A stretch of 64,000 nucleotides of DNA from Duganella sp. CF517 (GTDB taxonomy: Bacteria; Pseudomonadota; Gammaproteobacteria; Burkholderiales; Burkholderiaceae_D), in NCBI RefSeq assembly GCF_900110275.1, contig NZ_FODC01000004.1, positions 186,001 to 250,000 on the forward strand, written 5' to 3'. Both the position numbers and the translations under genes were made by a program. The notes beneath the pieces were generated by a model, which was given only the letters and a program-made list of their open reading frames with translations, was not told the origin of the DNA and ran no database searches. The first letter of the stretch is position 1. Every line of letters starts with the position of its first letter. Of the stretch, positions 40,782-50,378 are shown piece after piece.

Positions 40782-41800
40782 TTGTTCATTCCTTGGTTGG
40801 GGCTCATTCGGTTATTGAGCAGATTATCCACTAACTCGAGCAACGCCGCCCGTTCGGCGGCCGGCGCGAACAGCGGCGCGCGGGCGTCGCACTGGGCGCG
40901 CAGCAGCGCGTGGAAGGACGGGTCGTCGATGGTGCGGTCGATCAGGCGCGCCAGCGCGGCGGCGTCGCCGGGCGGGAAGTAGCCGGCGTAGTCGTCGCCC
41001 AGCATGCCGCGGTTGCCGTTGATGTCGCTCGCCAGCACCGGCACGCCGGCGCTCACCGCTTCGATGATGACGTTGGCGCCGCCCTCCATGTGCGACGTCA
41101 GCGCCATCGCGTGGCTGCGCTTGAGGCGCTGGCGCGTGGCCCCGTGCGGCATGGCGCCGAGCCACCGGTAGCGCGGCTCGTTGTTTGCCGTGACCTGGGC
41201 GGCGGTGGCCAGCGCCGGTTCGAGCGCGCCGCCGATGTGGATCAGGCGCGCGGTCGGCGACGTCACCAGCGCGGCGGCGCGCATGAAGGTGTGCGGGTCT
41301 TTTTCCGTGCGCAGGTGGCCGATCATGCAGATATCCGCATGGCGCCTGGTCGCCGCGGGCGCCGGCCGCAGCGTGGCGGCGGACTGGTAGATGACGCGGC
41401 TCTTGGCCTGCAACCGCTCCGGCAGCATTCGCAGGCCGGCCGCCTGCAGCAGCACCAGCGCGCCGGCCTGCTCCAGCGAGCGTTGCGCGCTGGCGTCGGT
41501 GTCGATGTCGCGATACAGGTCGGTGCCGGTCAGCAGCAGGATGGACGGCCGCTCCGGCCACGCGTGCGTCCAGGCGTCCAGCGACGCCGCCGAGCGGCGC
41601 GCGTGCAGCGCGATGAGGAGGGCCGGCGCCAGGTCGGCAGGCGCGGCCGGCGAGGGCGTGTCGGCGCCGGGCCATGCGAGGCTGATCGTGACGCGGTAGC
41701 GCGTGCGCAGGAAACGCGCCCAGCGGCTGGCGCTTTGCCAGTTGCCATTGTTGGCGCGGGCCGACGCCGGGCTGACGATCCAGATATGCTGTCGTGTCAC
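40778..41800 (-). CDS. senB: Selenosugar synthase SenB (glycosyltransferase-like)
   Basis: 340 residues with a GT-B (GT4-like) fold: N-terminal IWIVSPASARANNGNWQSAS, then the nucleotide-sugar half with CMIGHLRTEKDPHTFMRAA and SHMEGGANVIIEAVSAGVPV. In the published selenoneine pathway SenB uses selenophosphate and a UDP-sugar to make a 1-seleno-sugar. The NNGNW opening and the fixed partnership with SelD identify the family here. The start codon is GTG, without a clear ribosome site, 34 nt from the divergent senA start. It is translationally coupled to selD. Confidence 0.85.
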   Translation of the reverse strand: MTRQHIWIVSPASARANNGNWQSASRWARFLRTRYRVTISLAWPGADTPSPAAPADLAPALLIALHARRSAASLDAWTHAWPERPSILLLTGTDLYRDIDTDASAQRSLEQAGALVLLQAAGLRMLPERLQAKSRVIYQSAATLRPAPAATRRHADICMIGHLRTEKDPHTFMRAAALVTSPTARLIHIGGALEPALATAAQVTANNEPRYRWLGAMPHGATRQRLKRSHAMALTSHMEGGANVIIEAVSAGVPVLASDINGNRGMLGDDYAGYFPPGDAAALARLIDRTIDDPSFHALLRAQCDARAPLFAPAAERAALLELVDNLLNNRMSPNQGMNK

Positions 41801-41822
41801 TGGTGTTTTGCTTAAAAGTCGT

Positions 41823-41828
41823 TACAAT
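41823..41828 (+). promoter_or_regulatory. -10 box of senA, possibly leaderless
   Basis: TACAAT lies 6 nt upstream of the senA ATG, with no Shine-Dalgarno in between. In the 34-bp intergenic space between divergent senB and senA the promoter elements must overlap the 5' end of senB. No clear -35 box is visible. Confidence 0.45.
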
Positions 41829-41834
41829 CGCCCC

Positions 41835-43034
41835 ATGAATTCCAGCCCACCCTCGTTCCGGAACGCCAGTCCACAGCAATTGGCGCAATCGCTGCGGCAT
41901 GCGCGGGATTATACGCTGCTGCTGTTCGATTGCTTCGCCGCCGCCGGCATGGACGTGCCGTCCCGCGTGCCGCAACTGCGCATCCTCAATCCGCCGCTGT
42001 GGGAGCTGGGCCACATCGCCTGGTTCGCCGAATGGTTCATCCTGCGCGAGGCGGCGTCGAGCCATCCGGCCGACGGCAACGGCAACTGCCTGCTCAGCCG
42101 TGGCGACGACTGGTTCGACTCGGCGCTGGTGCCGCACCGCAGCCGCTGGACGCTGGACCTCCCCGCCACCGGCGCGCTCAAGACCTACTGCCACGAGGTG
42201 CTGGACCGGGTGCTCGACAAACTGTCGCGCGAGCCCAACACCGACGAGGCGCTGTACCCTTACCGGCTGGCGCTGGCGCACGAGGACATGCACGGCGAGG
42301 CGCTGCTCTACACCTTGCAGACGCTCGGGCTGCCGGCGCCGGCGAAGGCCGCCGCGCCGGCGCCGGCGCTGTTCGCGCCGTCGGAGATCGGCTTCCCCGG
42401 CGGGACCATCGAGATGGGCAGCGCCGGCGGCGGCTTCGTGTTCGACAACGAGCGCGCCGCGCACGCCGTGCGGGTGGGGCCGTTCACCATCGACAGCAGC
42501 CTGGTGACCAACACCCAGTATGCCGATTTCGTCGCCGATGGCGGTTATGACGACCGCCAGTTCTGGAGCAACGCCGGCGCCGAATGGCTGATGCGCCAGG
42601 AACGCTCGGCGCCGCGCCACTGGCAGCGCGACGGCGGCGTGTGGCGCACGATGCGCTTCGGCGAGCTGACCACCTTGGGCGGCGCGGAGCCGGTGCGCCA
42701 TCTGACGCTGTACGAGGCGCAGGCCTATTGCGCCTGGGCCGGACGGCGCCTGCCGACCGAGGCGGAGTGGGAGTACGCCGCGTTGTCGGGCCACCCGGCG
42801 TTCCGCTGGGGCCAGTTATGGGAGTGGACGTCGACGCCGTTCGAGCCGTATCCGGATTTCGCGCCGGACCGCTACCGCGAGTATTCGCAGCCGTGGTTCA
42901 CCACCCACCAGGCGCTGCGCGGGGCCTCGTTCGCGACGCAGCCGAGGATGATCTCCCCCAAGTACCGCAATTTCTACATGCCCGAGCGCGACGACATGTT
43001 CGTCGGCCTGCGTACCTGCGCCTGGCAAAAGTAG
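41835..43034 (+). CDS. senA: Selenoneine synthase SenA (EgtB-like non-haem iron enzyme)
   Basis: 399 residues. DinB-like N-terminal domain with presumed iron ligands H60 (ELGHIAWFAEWF) and H149/H153 (AHEDMHGEAL), then an FGE-type domain: TNTQYADFVADGGY, HLTLYEAQAYCAWAG, RLPTEAEWEYA, WEWTSTPFEPYPDF and LRGASFATQPR. It resembles EgtB but differs around the first ligand (ELGH, not HLAH) and in its FGE loops. Divergence from senB-selD identifies it as SenA, which couples hercynine with a selenosugar and O2 to give selenoneine. If context were ignored it would be called EgtB; a true EgtB already sits at 27928 beside egtD. Confidence 0.87.
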   Translation: MNSSPPSFRNASPQQLAQSLRHARDYTLLLFDCFAAAGMDVPSRVPQLRILNPPLWELGHIAWFAEWFILREAASSHPADGNGNCLLSRGDDWFDSALVPHRSRWTLDLPATGALKTYCHEVLDRVLDKLSREPNTDEALYPYRLALAHEDMHGEALLYTLQTLGLPAPAKAAAPAPALFAPSEIGFPGGTIEMGSAGGGFVFDNERAAHAVRVGPFTIDSSLVTNTQYADFVADGGYDDRQFWSNAGAEWLMRQERSAPRHWQRDGGVWRTMRFGELTTLGGAEPVRHLTLYEAQAYCAWAGRRLPTEAEWEYAALSGHPAFRWGQLWEWTSTPFEPYPDFAPDRYREYSQPWFTTHQALRGASFATQPRMISPKYRNFYMPERDDMFVGLRTCAWQK

Positions 43035-43092
43035 CTACGCGTTTGCATGCTTGCTCTGCTATCCTTTTCTCTTTTTGAAAAGGGCGCACGCC

Positions 43093-44394
43093 ATGAAGTT
43101 CAAGCATCTCCTGATCACCGCCAGCGTACTGGGCGCCCTCGGCGCGGCGCTACCGTCTTTCGCCGCCGACGCCAAGGCGCAAGCCAGTGTGGTCGTCATC
43201 CGCGCCGGCAAACTGGTCGACGTGGTGGCCGGAACGGTGCTCAAGGACCAGACCATCGTCATCACCGGCGAGCGTATCACCTCGGTCGGGCCGAGCGCGT
43301 CGGCCAGGGTGCCGGGCGGCGCGCAGGTGATCGACTTGTCGTCGCAGACGGTGCTGCCAGGCTTGATCGACACGCATACCCATTTGACCGCCAACGCCTA
43401 CCTGGGCGGCTACAACGCGCTGGGCGTTTCCGACACGCGCGCGGCGCTGTACGGGGTGCGCTCGGCGCGCAAGACGCTGGAGGCGGGCTTCACCAGCGTG
43501 CGCAACGTGGGCGCCGGCGGCTTTGGCGACGTGGCGCTGCGCGACGCCATCGACGAGGGCGACTTCATCGGACCGCGCATGCGCACCGCCGGTTATGCGA
43601 TCGGCATCCAGGGCGGTCATTGCGACGAAAACCTGCTGCCGCCGGATATGAAGATCACCGGGCGCGGCGTGGCCGACGGGCCTTGGGAGGCGCGCGCCAA
43701 GGTGCGCGAGATGGCCAAGTATGGCGCCGACGTGATCAAGATTTGCGCCTCGGGCGGGGTGCTGTCGAAGGGCGACGAGCCGGGCGCGCAGCAGTACACG
43801 CTGGAGGAGATGCAGGCCATCGTCGGCGAGGCGCACAAGCTGGGACGCAAGGTGGCCGCGCACGCGCACGGCGCCAGCAGCATCCGCGATGCGATTCTGG
43901 CCGGCGTCGATTCGGTCGAGCATGCGAGTTTGATCGACGACGAGGGCATCAGGCTCGCGCGCGAGAAGGGCACGTATCTGGTGATGGATATTTATAACGA
44001 CGACTTCATTTTGCAGGAGGGCGAGAAGGCCGGCATGCTGCCGGAGTCGATCGCCAAGGAGAAGGTGATCGGCCAGCTGCAGCGCGATAACTTCCGCAAG
44101 GCGTTCACCGGCGGCGCGAAGATGGCGTTCGGCAGCGACTCTGGCGTGTATCCGCATGGCGACAACGCCCGGCAGTTCGCGTACATGATCAAATACGGCA
44201 TGACGTCGATGCAGGCGATTCAGGCGGCGACCATCAACGCGGCCGATTTGTTGGGGTGGAAGGACAGGGTGGGGTCGATCAGCGCCGGCAAATTCGCCGA
44301 CATCATCGCGGTCAAGGGCGATCCGGCCGAGAACGCGGCGGAGTTGACCAAGGTGTCGTTCGTGATGAAAGGTGGCGAGGTGATTCGGCGGTGA
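43093..44394 (+). CDS. Exported amidohydrolase (Xaa-Pro dipeptidase-like)
   Basis: 433 residues: signal peptide (LLITASVLGALGAALPSFA), then a metal-dependent amidohydrolase: HxH motif LIDTHTHLTAN, carbamylatable Lys in ADVIKICASGGV, HAHGASS and VEHAS histidines, and metal Asp in AFGSDSGVYPHG. Such enzymes cleave acyl-proline dipeptides or related amides in the periplasm. Start set by the signal peptide. It lies 58 nt after senA on the same strand; a functional link to selenium metabolism is possible but unsupported. Confidence 0.85.
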   Translation: MKFKHLLITASVLGALGAALPSFAADAKAQASVVVIRAGKLVDVVAGTVLKDQTIVITGERITSVGPSASARVPGGAQVIDLSSQTVLPGLIDTHTHLTANAYLGGYNALGVSDTRAALYGVRSARKTLEAGFTSVRNVGAGGFGDVALRDAIDEGDFIGPRMRTAGYAIGIQGGHCDENLLPPDMKITGRGVADGPWEARAKVREMAKYGADVIKICASGGVLSKGDEPGAQQYTLEEMQAIVGEAHKLGRKVAAHAHGASSIRDAILAGVDSVEHASLIDDEGIRLAREKGTYLVMDIYNDDFILQEGEKAGMLPESIAKEKVIGQLQRDNFRKAFTGGAKMAFGSDSGVYPHGDNARQFAYMIKYGMTSMQAIQAATINAADLLGWKDRVGSISAGKFADIIAVKGDPAENAAELTKVSFVMKGGEVIRR

Positions 44395-44473
44395 TCGGAA
44401 AATCCGCAGGGCATTCGGGGGGCGTACCAGACGGGCACGACCCCGTCGTACGGGGTGCGGGTCCGATACGCGT

Positions 44474-45706
<1,233 letters not shown>

Positions 45707-45739
45707 GTTTTCCCTATTTTTGGTGACGCTCTATATGCG

Positions 45740-45774
45740 AAAAACGCCCGCACGGGCCAAGACCGGTGCAGGCG
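45740..45774 (-). terminator. Intrinsic terminator of the glutamate dehydrogenase gene
   Basis: On the minus strand CGCC/GGCG and GCAC/GTGC helices with a short inner GG/CC and a 6-nt loop are followed by TTTTT. It starts about 22 nt after the stop codon. Confidence 0.7.
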
Positions 45775-45796
45775 CAAATTACTGGAATTCGTTACA

Positions 45797-47092
45797 TCAT
45801 GGGTACAGGCCGCGGACCTCGCGGGCTTGCAGCACGCGCGTGCACGCCAGAATGAAGGTGGCGGTGCGCAGCGTAACCTTCTTCTCTTGCGACACGGACC
45901 ATACGGCGTTGAACGCCTCCTGCATGATGCGCGTCAGGCGGGCATTGATCTCGTCCTCGCTCCAGAAGAAGCTGGAGAAATCCTGCACCCATTCAAAGTA
46001 TGACACAGTTACGCCGCCGGCGTTCGCCAGCACGTCCGGCACGATCAGCACGTCCTTGTCGGTCAGGATGTCGTCCGCTTCCGGCGTGGTCGGGCCGTTG
46101 GCGCCCTCCAGGATGATTTTGGTGCGGATGCGCTGCGCGTTGTCGGCGGTGATCTGCTGTTCCAGCGCGGCCGGAATCAGGATCTCGGTTTCGATGTCCC
46201 AGAAGGCGTCGCGGTCGAGGAAGGCTTCGGCGCCGGGGAACCCGGTGACGCTGCCGCATTCGGCCACGTGGTGGTGCAGGCGGGCGATATCGAGGCCGCC
46301 CTGGTGCACCACGGTGCCGGTGTGGTCCTGCACGGCGACGACCTTGGCGCCGGCGTCGGCGAACATGGTGGCGGCGACGCCGCCGACGTTGCCGAAGCCC
46401 TGGATGGCGACGCGGGCGCCTTCGATGGCGACACCGCGCTTGACGGCGGCCTCGCGGCCGACCACGAACACGCCGCGGCCGGTCGCTTCGCGCCGGCCCA
46501 GCGAGCCGCCCAGCGAGATCGGCTTGCCGGTGACGACGCCGGTCGACAGGTTACCTTCGATCATGGCGTAGGAATCCATCATCCACGCCATCACCTGTTC
46601 GTTGGTGTTGACGTCGGGCGCCGGGATGTCCTTGTTCGGTCCGATGATCAGGCTGATTTCGCTGGTGTAGCGGCGCGTCAGGCGCTGCAGTTCGCCGCGC
46701 GACAGGGTTTTCGGGTCGACCCGGATGCCGCCCTTGGCGCCGCCGTACGGCACGTTGACCGCCGCGTTTTTGACCGTCATCCAGGCCGACAGCGCCATCA
46801 CTTCCGACAAGGTCACGTCCTGGTGGAAGCGCACGCCGCCCTTGCCCGGACCACGCGACATGTTGTGCTGCACGCGGTAGCCTTCGTAGTGGGCGATCGA
46901 GCCGTCGTCGCGCTCGATCGGCACGTCGACGGTCAGGATGCGCTTGGGGCGCTTGAGCGTTTCGACCCAGCGCGACAGGCTGCCCAGGTGGGGCGTGACG
47001 CGGTCGATCTGTTGAAGGTAAACGCCCCATGGTCCCAGATCTTCCGGGTTGAGGTAGGACGGCAGTGCGTGCTGCTGGTGTGCGGTGGTCAT
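45797..47092 (-). CDS. gdhA: Glutamate dehydrogenase
   Basis: 431 residues, hexameric GDH family: catalytic-lysine region [46 protein letters not shown] and Rossmann loop [12 protein letters not shown]. It interconverts glutamate and 2-oxoglutarate; the form fits NAD-type enzymes of Burkholderiales. GGAG 8 nt before the ATG fixes the start. A LysR-type inverted repeat lies about 125 bp upstream, beyond the adjacent lysR gene's 3' end. Confidence 0.92.
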   Translation of the reverse strand: MTTAHQQHALPSYLNPEDLGPWGVYLQQIDRVTPHLGSLSRWVETLKRPKRILTVDVPIERDDGSIAHYEGYRVQHNMSRGPGKGGVRFHQDVTLSEVMALSAWMTVKNAAVNVPYGGAKGGIRVDPKTLSRGELQRLTRRYTSEISLIIGPNKDIPAPDVNTNEQVMAWMMDSYAMIEGNLSTGVVTGKPISLGGSLGRREATGRGVFVVGREAAVKRGVAIEGARVAIQGFGNVGGVAATMFADAGAKVVAVQDHTGTVVHQGGLDIARLHHHVAECGSVTGFPGAEAFLDRDAFWDIETEILIPAALEQQITADNAQRIRTKIILEGANGPTTPEADDILTDKDVLIVPDVLANAGGVTVSYFEWVQDFSSFFWSEDEINARLTRIMQEAFNAVWSVSQEKKVTLRTATFILACTRVLQAREVRGLYP

Positions 47093-47214
47093 GCTCGGGC
47101 TCCGTTGGATTTTGTTTTGGCGAGCGCCGCGCGCTGGTGGCATGGCGCGGCGTTCAGTGGAACGAATCATAGGATGGAGCCGCGCGGACGGGCCAATGCT
47201 GTATGCGCATTCGA

Positions 47215-47233
47215 CTATGCGTTTTATGCATAG
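47215..47233. promoter_or_regulatory. LysR-type box upstream of gdhA
   Basis: CTATGC-GTTTTAT-GCATAG: perfect 6-bp arms, fitting the T-N11-A rule of LysR regulators. It sits in a cluster of related ATGCGCAT and ATGCA motifs over about 35 bp. Located between the lysR stop and the gdhA start, 120-140 bp from the gdhA ATG. Confidence 0.45.
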
Positions 47234-47258
47234 TTATGCAAATATTAATTTTTATGCC

Positions 47259-48221
47259 TTAGCGTTCGGAGACCGCCACGCGGCGTTTGCGCCCGCCCTC
47301 GTTTTGCTGCCGTTCGAGGAAATCCCACAGCCTGGCGACGATGGCCTTGCCGGGGCGCTGCGGCGACGGCCGCTCGCGGTACAGGCGGATCTCCATTTCG
47401 ATTTCCCACTCCGCGCTGTCGTTGTCGGCGCGCGCGAGCAGCTTTTGTTTGAGCTCGCGGGTGACGGCCGATTCGGGCAGGAAGGCGACGCCGCTGCCTT
47501 CGAGCGCCATCATTTTCAAGCCTTCGGCCATGTCGGTCTCGTAATGCGGCTCGAGGTGCAGCGGGGTCTTGGCGTCGCCCAGCATCAGCTCCACCATGCG
47601 GCCCAGGTAGGCGTTGTTGGTATACGATAAAAACGGCAGCGGCGCCTTCTTGGTGCCGGGCAGCTTGAAGTCGGGCACCTTGTTCTTGTCGCAGCGGGCG
47701 TAGGGGCGCAGCGATTCGCGCCCCAGCACCAGCATGTCGTAGCGGCCCGGGTCGAGCTGCACCGGCTGGCGCGGATGGTGGTAGCACAGCAGCAGGTCGC
47801 AGCCGCCTTCGACCAGCTGCAGCACGGCGTCGTGCACGTTGAGCGCCATCAGGCGGCTGCTGACGGGCGCGAAGTCGCGCGCCAGCCCGGCCAGCCATTT
47901 GGGCACGAAGGTCAGCGACAAGGTGTGCGGCACGGCCAGGTCGACGCTGGTCTGGGCGGCGGCGCGCTTGGAACGCAGCATGTCGCGCGCGCCGTTGATC
48001 TGCGCCAGCATTTCGAGCGCCTGTTCGTAGAACACGGTGCCGGCCGGCGTCAGCCTGGTGGGGTAGGAGGTGCGGTCGACCAGGTCGGTGCCGAGCCAGT
48101 TCTCGAGCGACTGGATGCGGCGCGAGAAGGCCGGCTGCGTGACGTGGCGCAGCGCCGCCGAGCGGCTGAAATTATTGGTCTCGACCAGGGAGATGAAGTC
48201 TTCCAGCCATTTGGTTTCCAT
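47259..48221 (-). CDS. LysR-family transcriptional regulator
   Basis: 320 residues. N-terminal HTH: WLEDFISLVETNNFSRSAALRHVTQPAFSRRIQSLE in short segments, then the inducer-binding domain (about 95-300). It starts 15 nt after the MFS gene and ends 166 nt before gdhA on the same strand. It is a candidate regulator of gdhA through the palindrome in that gap (inference). Confidence 0.88.
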   Translation of the reverse strand: METKWLEDFISLVETNNFSRSAALRHVTQPAFSRRIQSLENWLGTDLVDRTSYPTRLTPAGTVFYEQALEMLAQINGARDMLRSKRAAAQTSVDLAVPHTLSLTFVPKWLAGLARDFAPVSSRLMALNVHDAVLQLVEGGCDLLLCYHHPRQPVQLDPGRYDMLVLGRESLRPYARCDKNKVPDFKLPGTKKAPLPFLSYTNNAYLGRMVELMLGDAKTPLHLEPHYETDMAEGLKMMALEGSGVAFLPESAVTRELKQKLLARADNDSAEWEIEMEIRLYRERPSPQRPGKAIVARLWDFLERQQNEGGRKRRVAVSER

Positions 48222-48236
48222 GCGGGGTATCCCTTA

Positions 48237-49592
48237 TTACGCGTTCGTGATGCGGCGCATCGGCGTGAACACATACGCCAGCGCCGCGCACAGCACCAGT
48301 ATCATGCCACCGCCGGCGAACAATTGCGACAGCGGCACCATCGTCAGCAGCCAGCCGGTGGCGCCGGCCGACAGCGGGGCCAGGCCCATGAAGATGAACA
48401 TGAAGATGCTCATGGCGCGTCCCATCATGTGCGGCGGCACGCGGCGCTGGATCCACGTGAAGACGTTGATCTGCATGAAGCCGGCCAGCACGCCGATGGC
48501 CAGCATCAGCGAGGCCGCCTGCCACACCGCGTCGACCGCGCCCAGCGGCATGACCAGCAGTCCGACGGCGCCGTCGATCAGCAGCAGCAGCGTGCCGAAG
48601 CTGGCGAAGCGCAGGCGCGCGCCGCCCAGCGCCGCCGCGCCCATGCCGAGCAGGGTGCCGGCGCCGTGCACGCCCATCAGCAGGCCCAGGGTGGCGGCGC
48701 CGTGCAGCGCGGCCGACAGCACCGGCAGGCCGACCTGCATGGCGCCGCCGATCAGCAGCGAGACGGCGCCCCAGTAGATGAAACAGGTGCGCAGCGGGAC
48801 GTCGCGCCACACCATCGCCAGGCCGTCGCCGACGGCGCGCAGCACCGAGGCCGGCGCCGGCGTCGATGGCGGCGCGGCCAGCAGGCGCACTTTCGACAGG
48901 GTCCACGCCGACACCAGGAAGCTGAGGCAATCGAGGCCGAACGCCAGCGCCAGGCCGCGCGCGTCGGCCACCAGCGGGCCGGCGCCGTGGGCCTGGCGTT
49001 GCAGGTGGCCGCCGTCGCCGCCGATCGCCAGCAGGCCCGCCGCGATCAGCGGACCGGCCAGCATCGACAGCTGGCGCAGTCCCATCAACATGCCGTTGGC
49101 CGCCTGCAGCTGTTGCGGCGCGATCGCCAGCGGCATGATCGAGGTGCCCGACGGGATGCCGAACGCCTGCGCCAGGCCGATGCCGAAGGCCAGCGCGTAA
49201 ATGGCCATCAGGGTCAGATGCGGCGTCATGACGACGGTGAGCGAGAGCGCCGCGCCGACGTCCAGCGTGTGCGCCGGCCGCTGGTCGAGCACCAGTAGCG
49301 TGAGCACGGCCAGCAGCGCGGCGTTGGCGTACTTGCTGAGCATGAGCACGCGCCGGGGCGAGTGGCGGTCCACCAGCGCGCCGCCGACGAGGATGAAGAC
49401 CGCGCGCGGAATGCTCATCAGCGCGATGACCAGGCCCAGCGCCACGGTGTCGCCGGTCAGCCTGAACACCAGCCAGGGCAGGGCGATCATCGTCAGCTGG
49501 TCGCCCAGCATGGAGATCACGCCGCCGCGCAGCAGCCATTTGAAGTTGGGCTCGCGCAGCAGCGCGGCGCGGGCAGGGATGGGTTCGGACAT
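48237..49592 (-). CDS. MFS transporter
   Basis: 451 residues with about 12 transmembrane helices and the MFS loop motif GGALVDRHSPRRVLM between helices 2 and 3. The profile resembles MFS_3-type efflux proteins. It follows a MarR regulator by 27 nt, the usual arrangement for an efflux pump induced by its substrate; substrate unknown. Confidence 0.83.
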   Translation of the reverse strand: MSEPIPARAALLREPNFKWLLRGGVISMLGDQLTMIALPWLVFRLTGDTVALGLVIALMSIPRAVFILVGGALVDRHSPRRVLMLSKYANAALLAVLTLLVLDQRPAHTLDVGAALSLTVVMTPHLTLMAIYALAFGIGLAQAFGIPSGTSIMPLAIAPQQLQAANGMLMGLRQLSMLAGPLIAAGLLAIGGDGGHLQRQAHGAGPLVADARGLALAFGLDCLSFLVSAWTLSKVRLLAAPPSTPAPASVLRAVGDGLAMVWRDVPLRTCFIYWGAVSLLIGGAMQVGLPVLSAALHGAATLGLLMGVHGAGTLLGMGAAALGGARLRFASFGTLLLLIDGAVGLLVMPLGAVDAVWQAASLMLAIGVLAGFMQINVFTWIQRRVPPHMMGRAMSIFMFIFMGLAPLSAGATGWLLTMVPLSQLFAGGGMILVLCAALAYVFTPMRRITNA

Positions 49593-49619
49593 GGTGGCTC
49601 TCGGGCGGTCGGGGGAAGG

Positions 49620-50096
49620 TCAGGAGTTCGTCGCGTTCATGCCGGCGATCAGGCCGAGCGCGTCGCTCAGGGCGGCGAATTGTTCGCGCGGGCAGTTGCG
49701 CAGCAAGTCCTTGCTGATCTGCTCGGCGACGACGACGGCGTTGTTGAGCAGTTCGCGCCCGGTGGCGGTGATGGCGGCGTAGGCGACGCGGGCGTCGCGC
49801 GGGTCTTGCTGGCGCTCGACCAGGCCGATCTTTTCCAGCGGCAGCAGGGTGCGGGTGACGCCGGAGGCAGTCAGTCCCTGGCGTTCCGCCAGATCGACGC
49901 GGCGCAGGCGGCCGCCGGGCGCGCGGTTCAGGTAGTGCAGCAGCATGAAGTCGCCGAAGCTGATGCCGTGGTAGCCGCCCAGCACCTGGTCGAGGCGGCG
50001 CACCAGGGTGGCCTGGGCGCGCGCCAGGCGCAGCGCGAACTCCAGGCTGGGGCTGACGGCGGCGGGGGACGGAAAGTCGTTGTCGAGGTTGTCCAT
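49620..50096 (-). CDS. MarR-family regulator
   Basis: 158 residues: winged helix with VLGGYHGISFGDFMLLHYLNRAPGGRLRRVDLAERQGLTASGVTRTL in overlapping segments and the wing LVERQQDPRDARVAYAAIT. AAAGGA precedes the ATG. It probably represses itself and the MFS gene downstream through the palindrome 25-44 bp upstream of its start. Confidence 0.88.
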   Translation of the reverse strand: MDNLDNDFPSPAAVSPSLEFALRLARAQATLVRRLDQVLGGYHGISFGDFMLLHYLNRAPGGRLRRVDLAERQGLTASGVTRTLLPLEKIGLVERQQDPRDARVAYAAITATGRELLNNAVVVAEQISKDLLRNCPREQFAALSDALGLIAGMNATNS

Positions 50097-50120
50097 AAAT
50101 CATCCTTTGGTTGTTGATTA

Positions 50121-50140
50121 ATACTTGATTGCGCAAGTAT
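50121..50140. promoter_or_regulatory. MarR-type operator
   Basis: ATACTTGATTGCGCAAGTAT has perfect 7-bp inverted arms (ATACTTG/CAAGTAT) about a 6-nt centre, the geometry of MarR-family sites, between marR and the divergent antiporter gene. Confidence 0.6.
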
Positions 50141-50378
50141 ATACCCATGCCGCCGGAAAGCAAGCGCGGCGGCGGCGCGTGGCCGGCGCGGGTGTGGTGT
50201 TTACGACACGGCATGGCCGGATTTGATGTGGACTACACGGGCGCAGGCGAGCCGGATGATGAAAAGATTAACCTGGGATCGCTTCCAGCGCCGCTTTCGC
50301 CATACAATATTGCCTAAAGTTATGCCTGCATGCGGCGGCGGGACTTTTACTCAAACTACAAAAAGCAGGGGACATATT

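Noticed and set aside
41835-43034. Calling this gene a second egtB
   Set aside because: Divergent linkage to senB-selD and the altered first-ligand context favour SenA; a standard egtB is already paired with egtD at 27928.
44400-44473. An intrinsic terminator between the amidohydrolase and malic enzyme genes
   Set aside because: ACCCCGT-CGT-ACGGGGT forms a short hairpin but lacks a T-run on either strand, so it was not listed.
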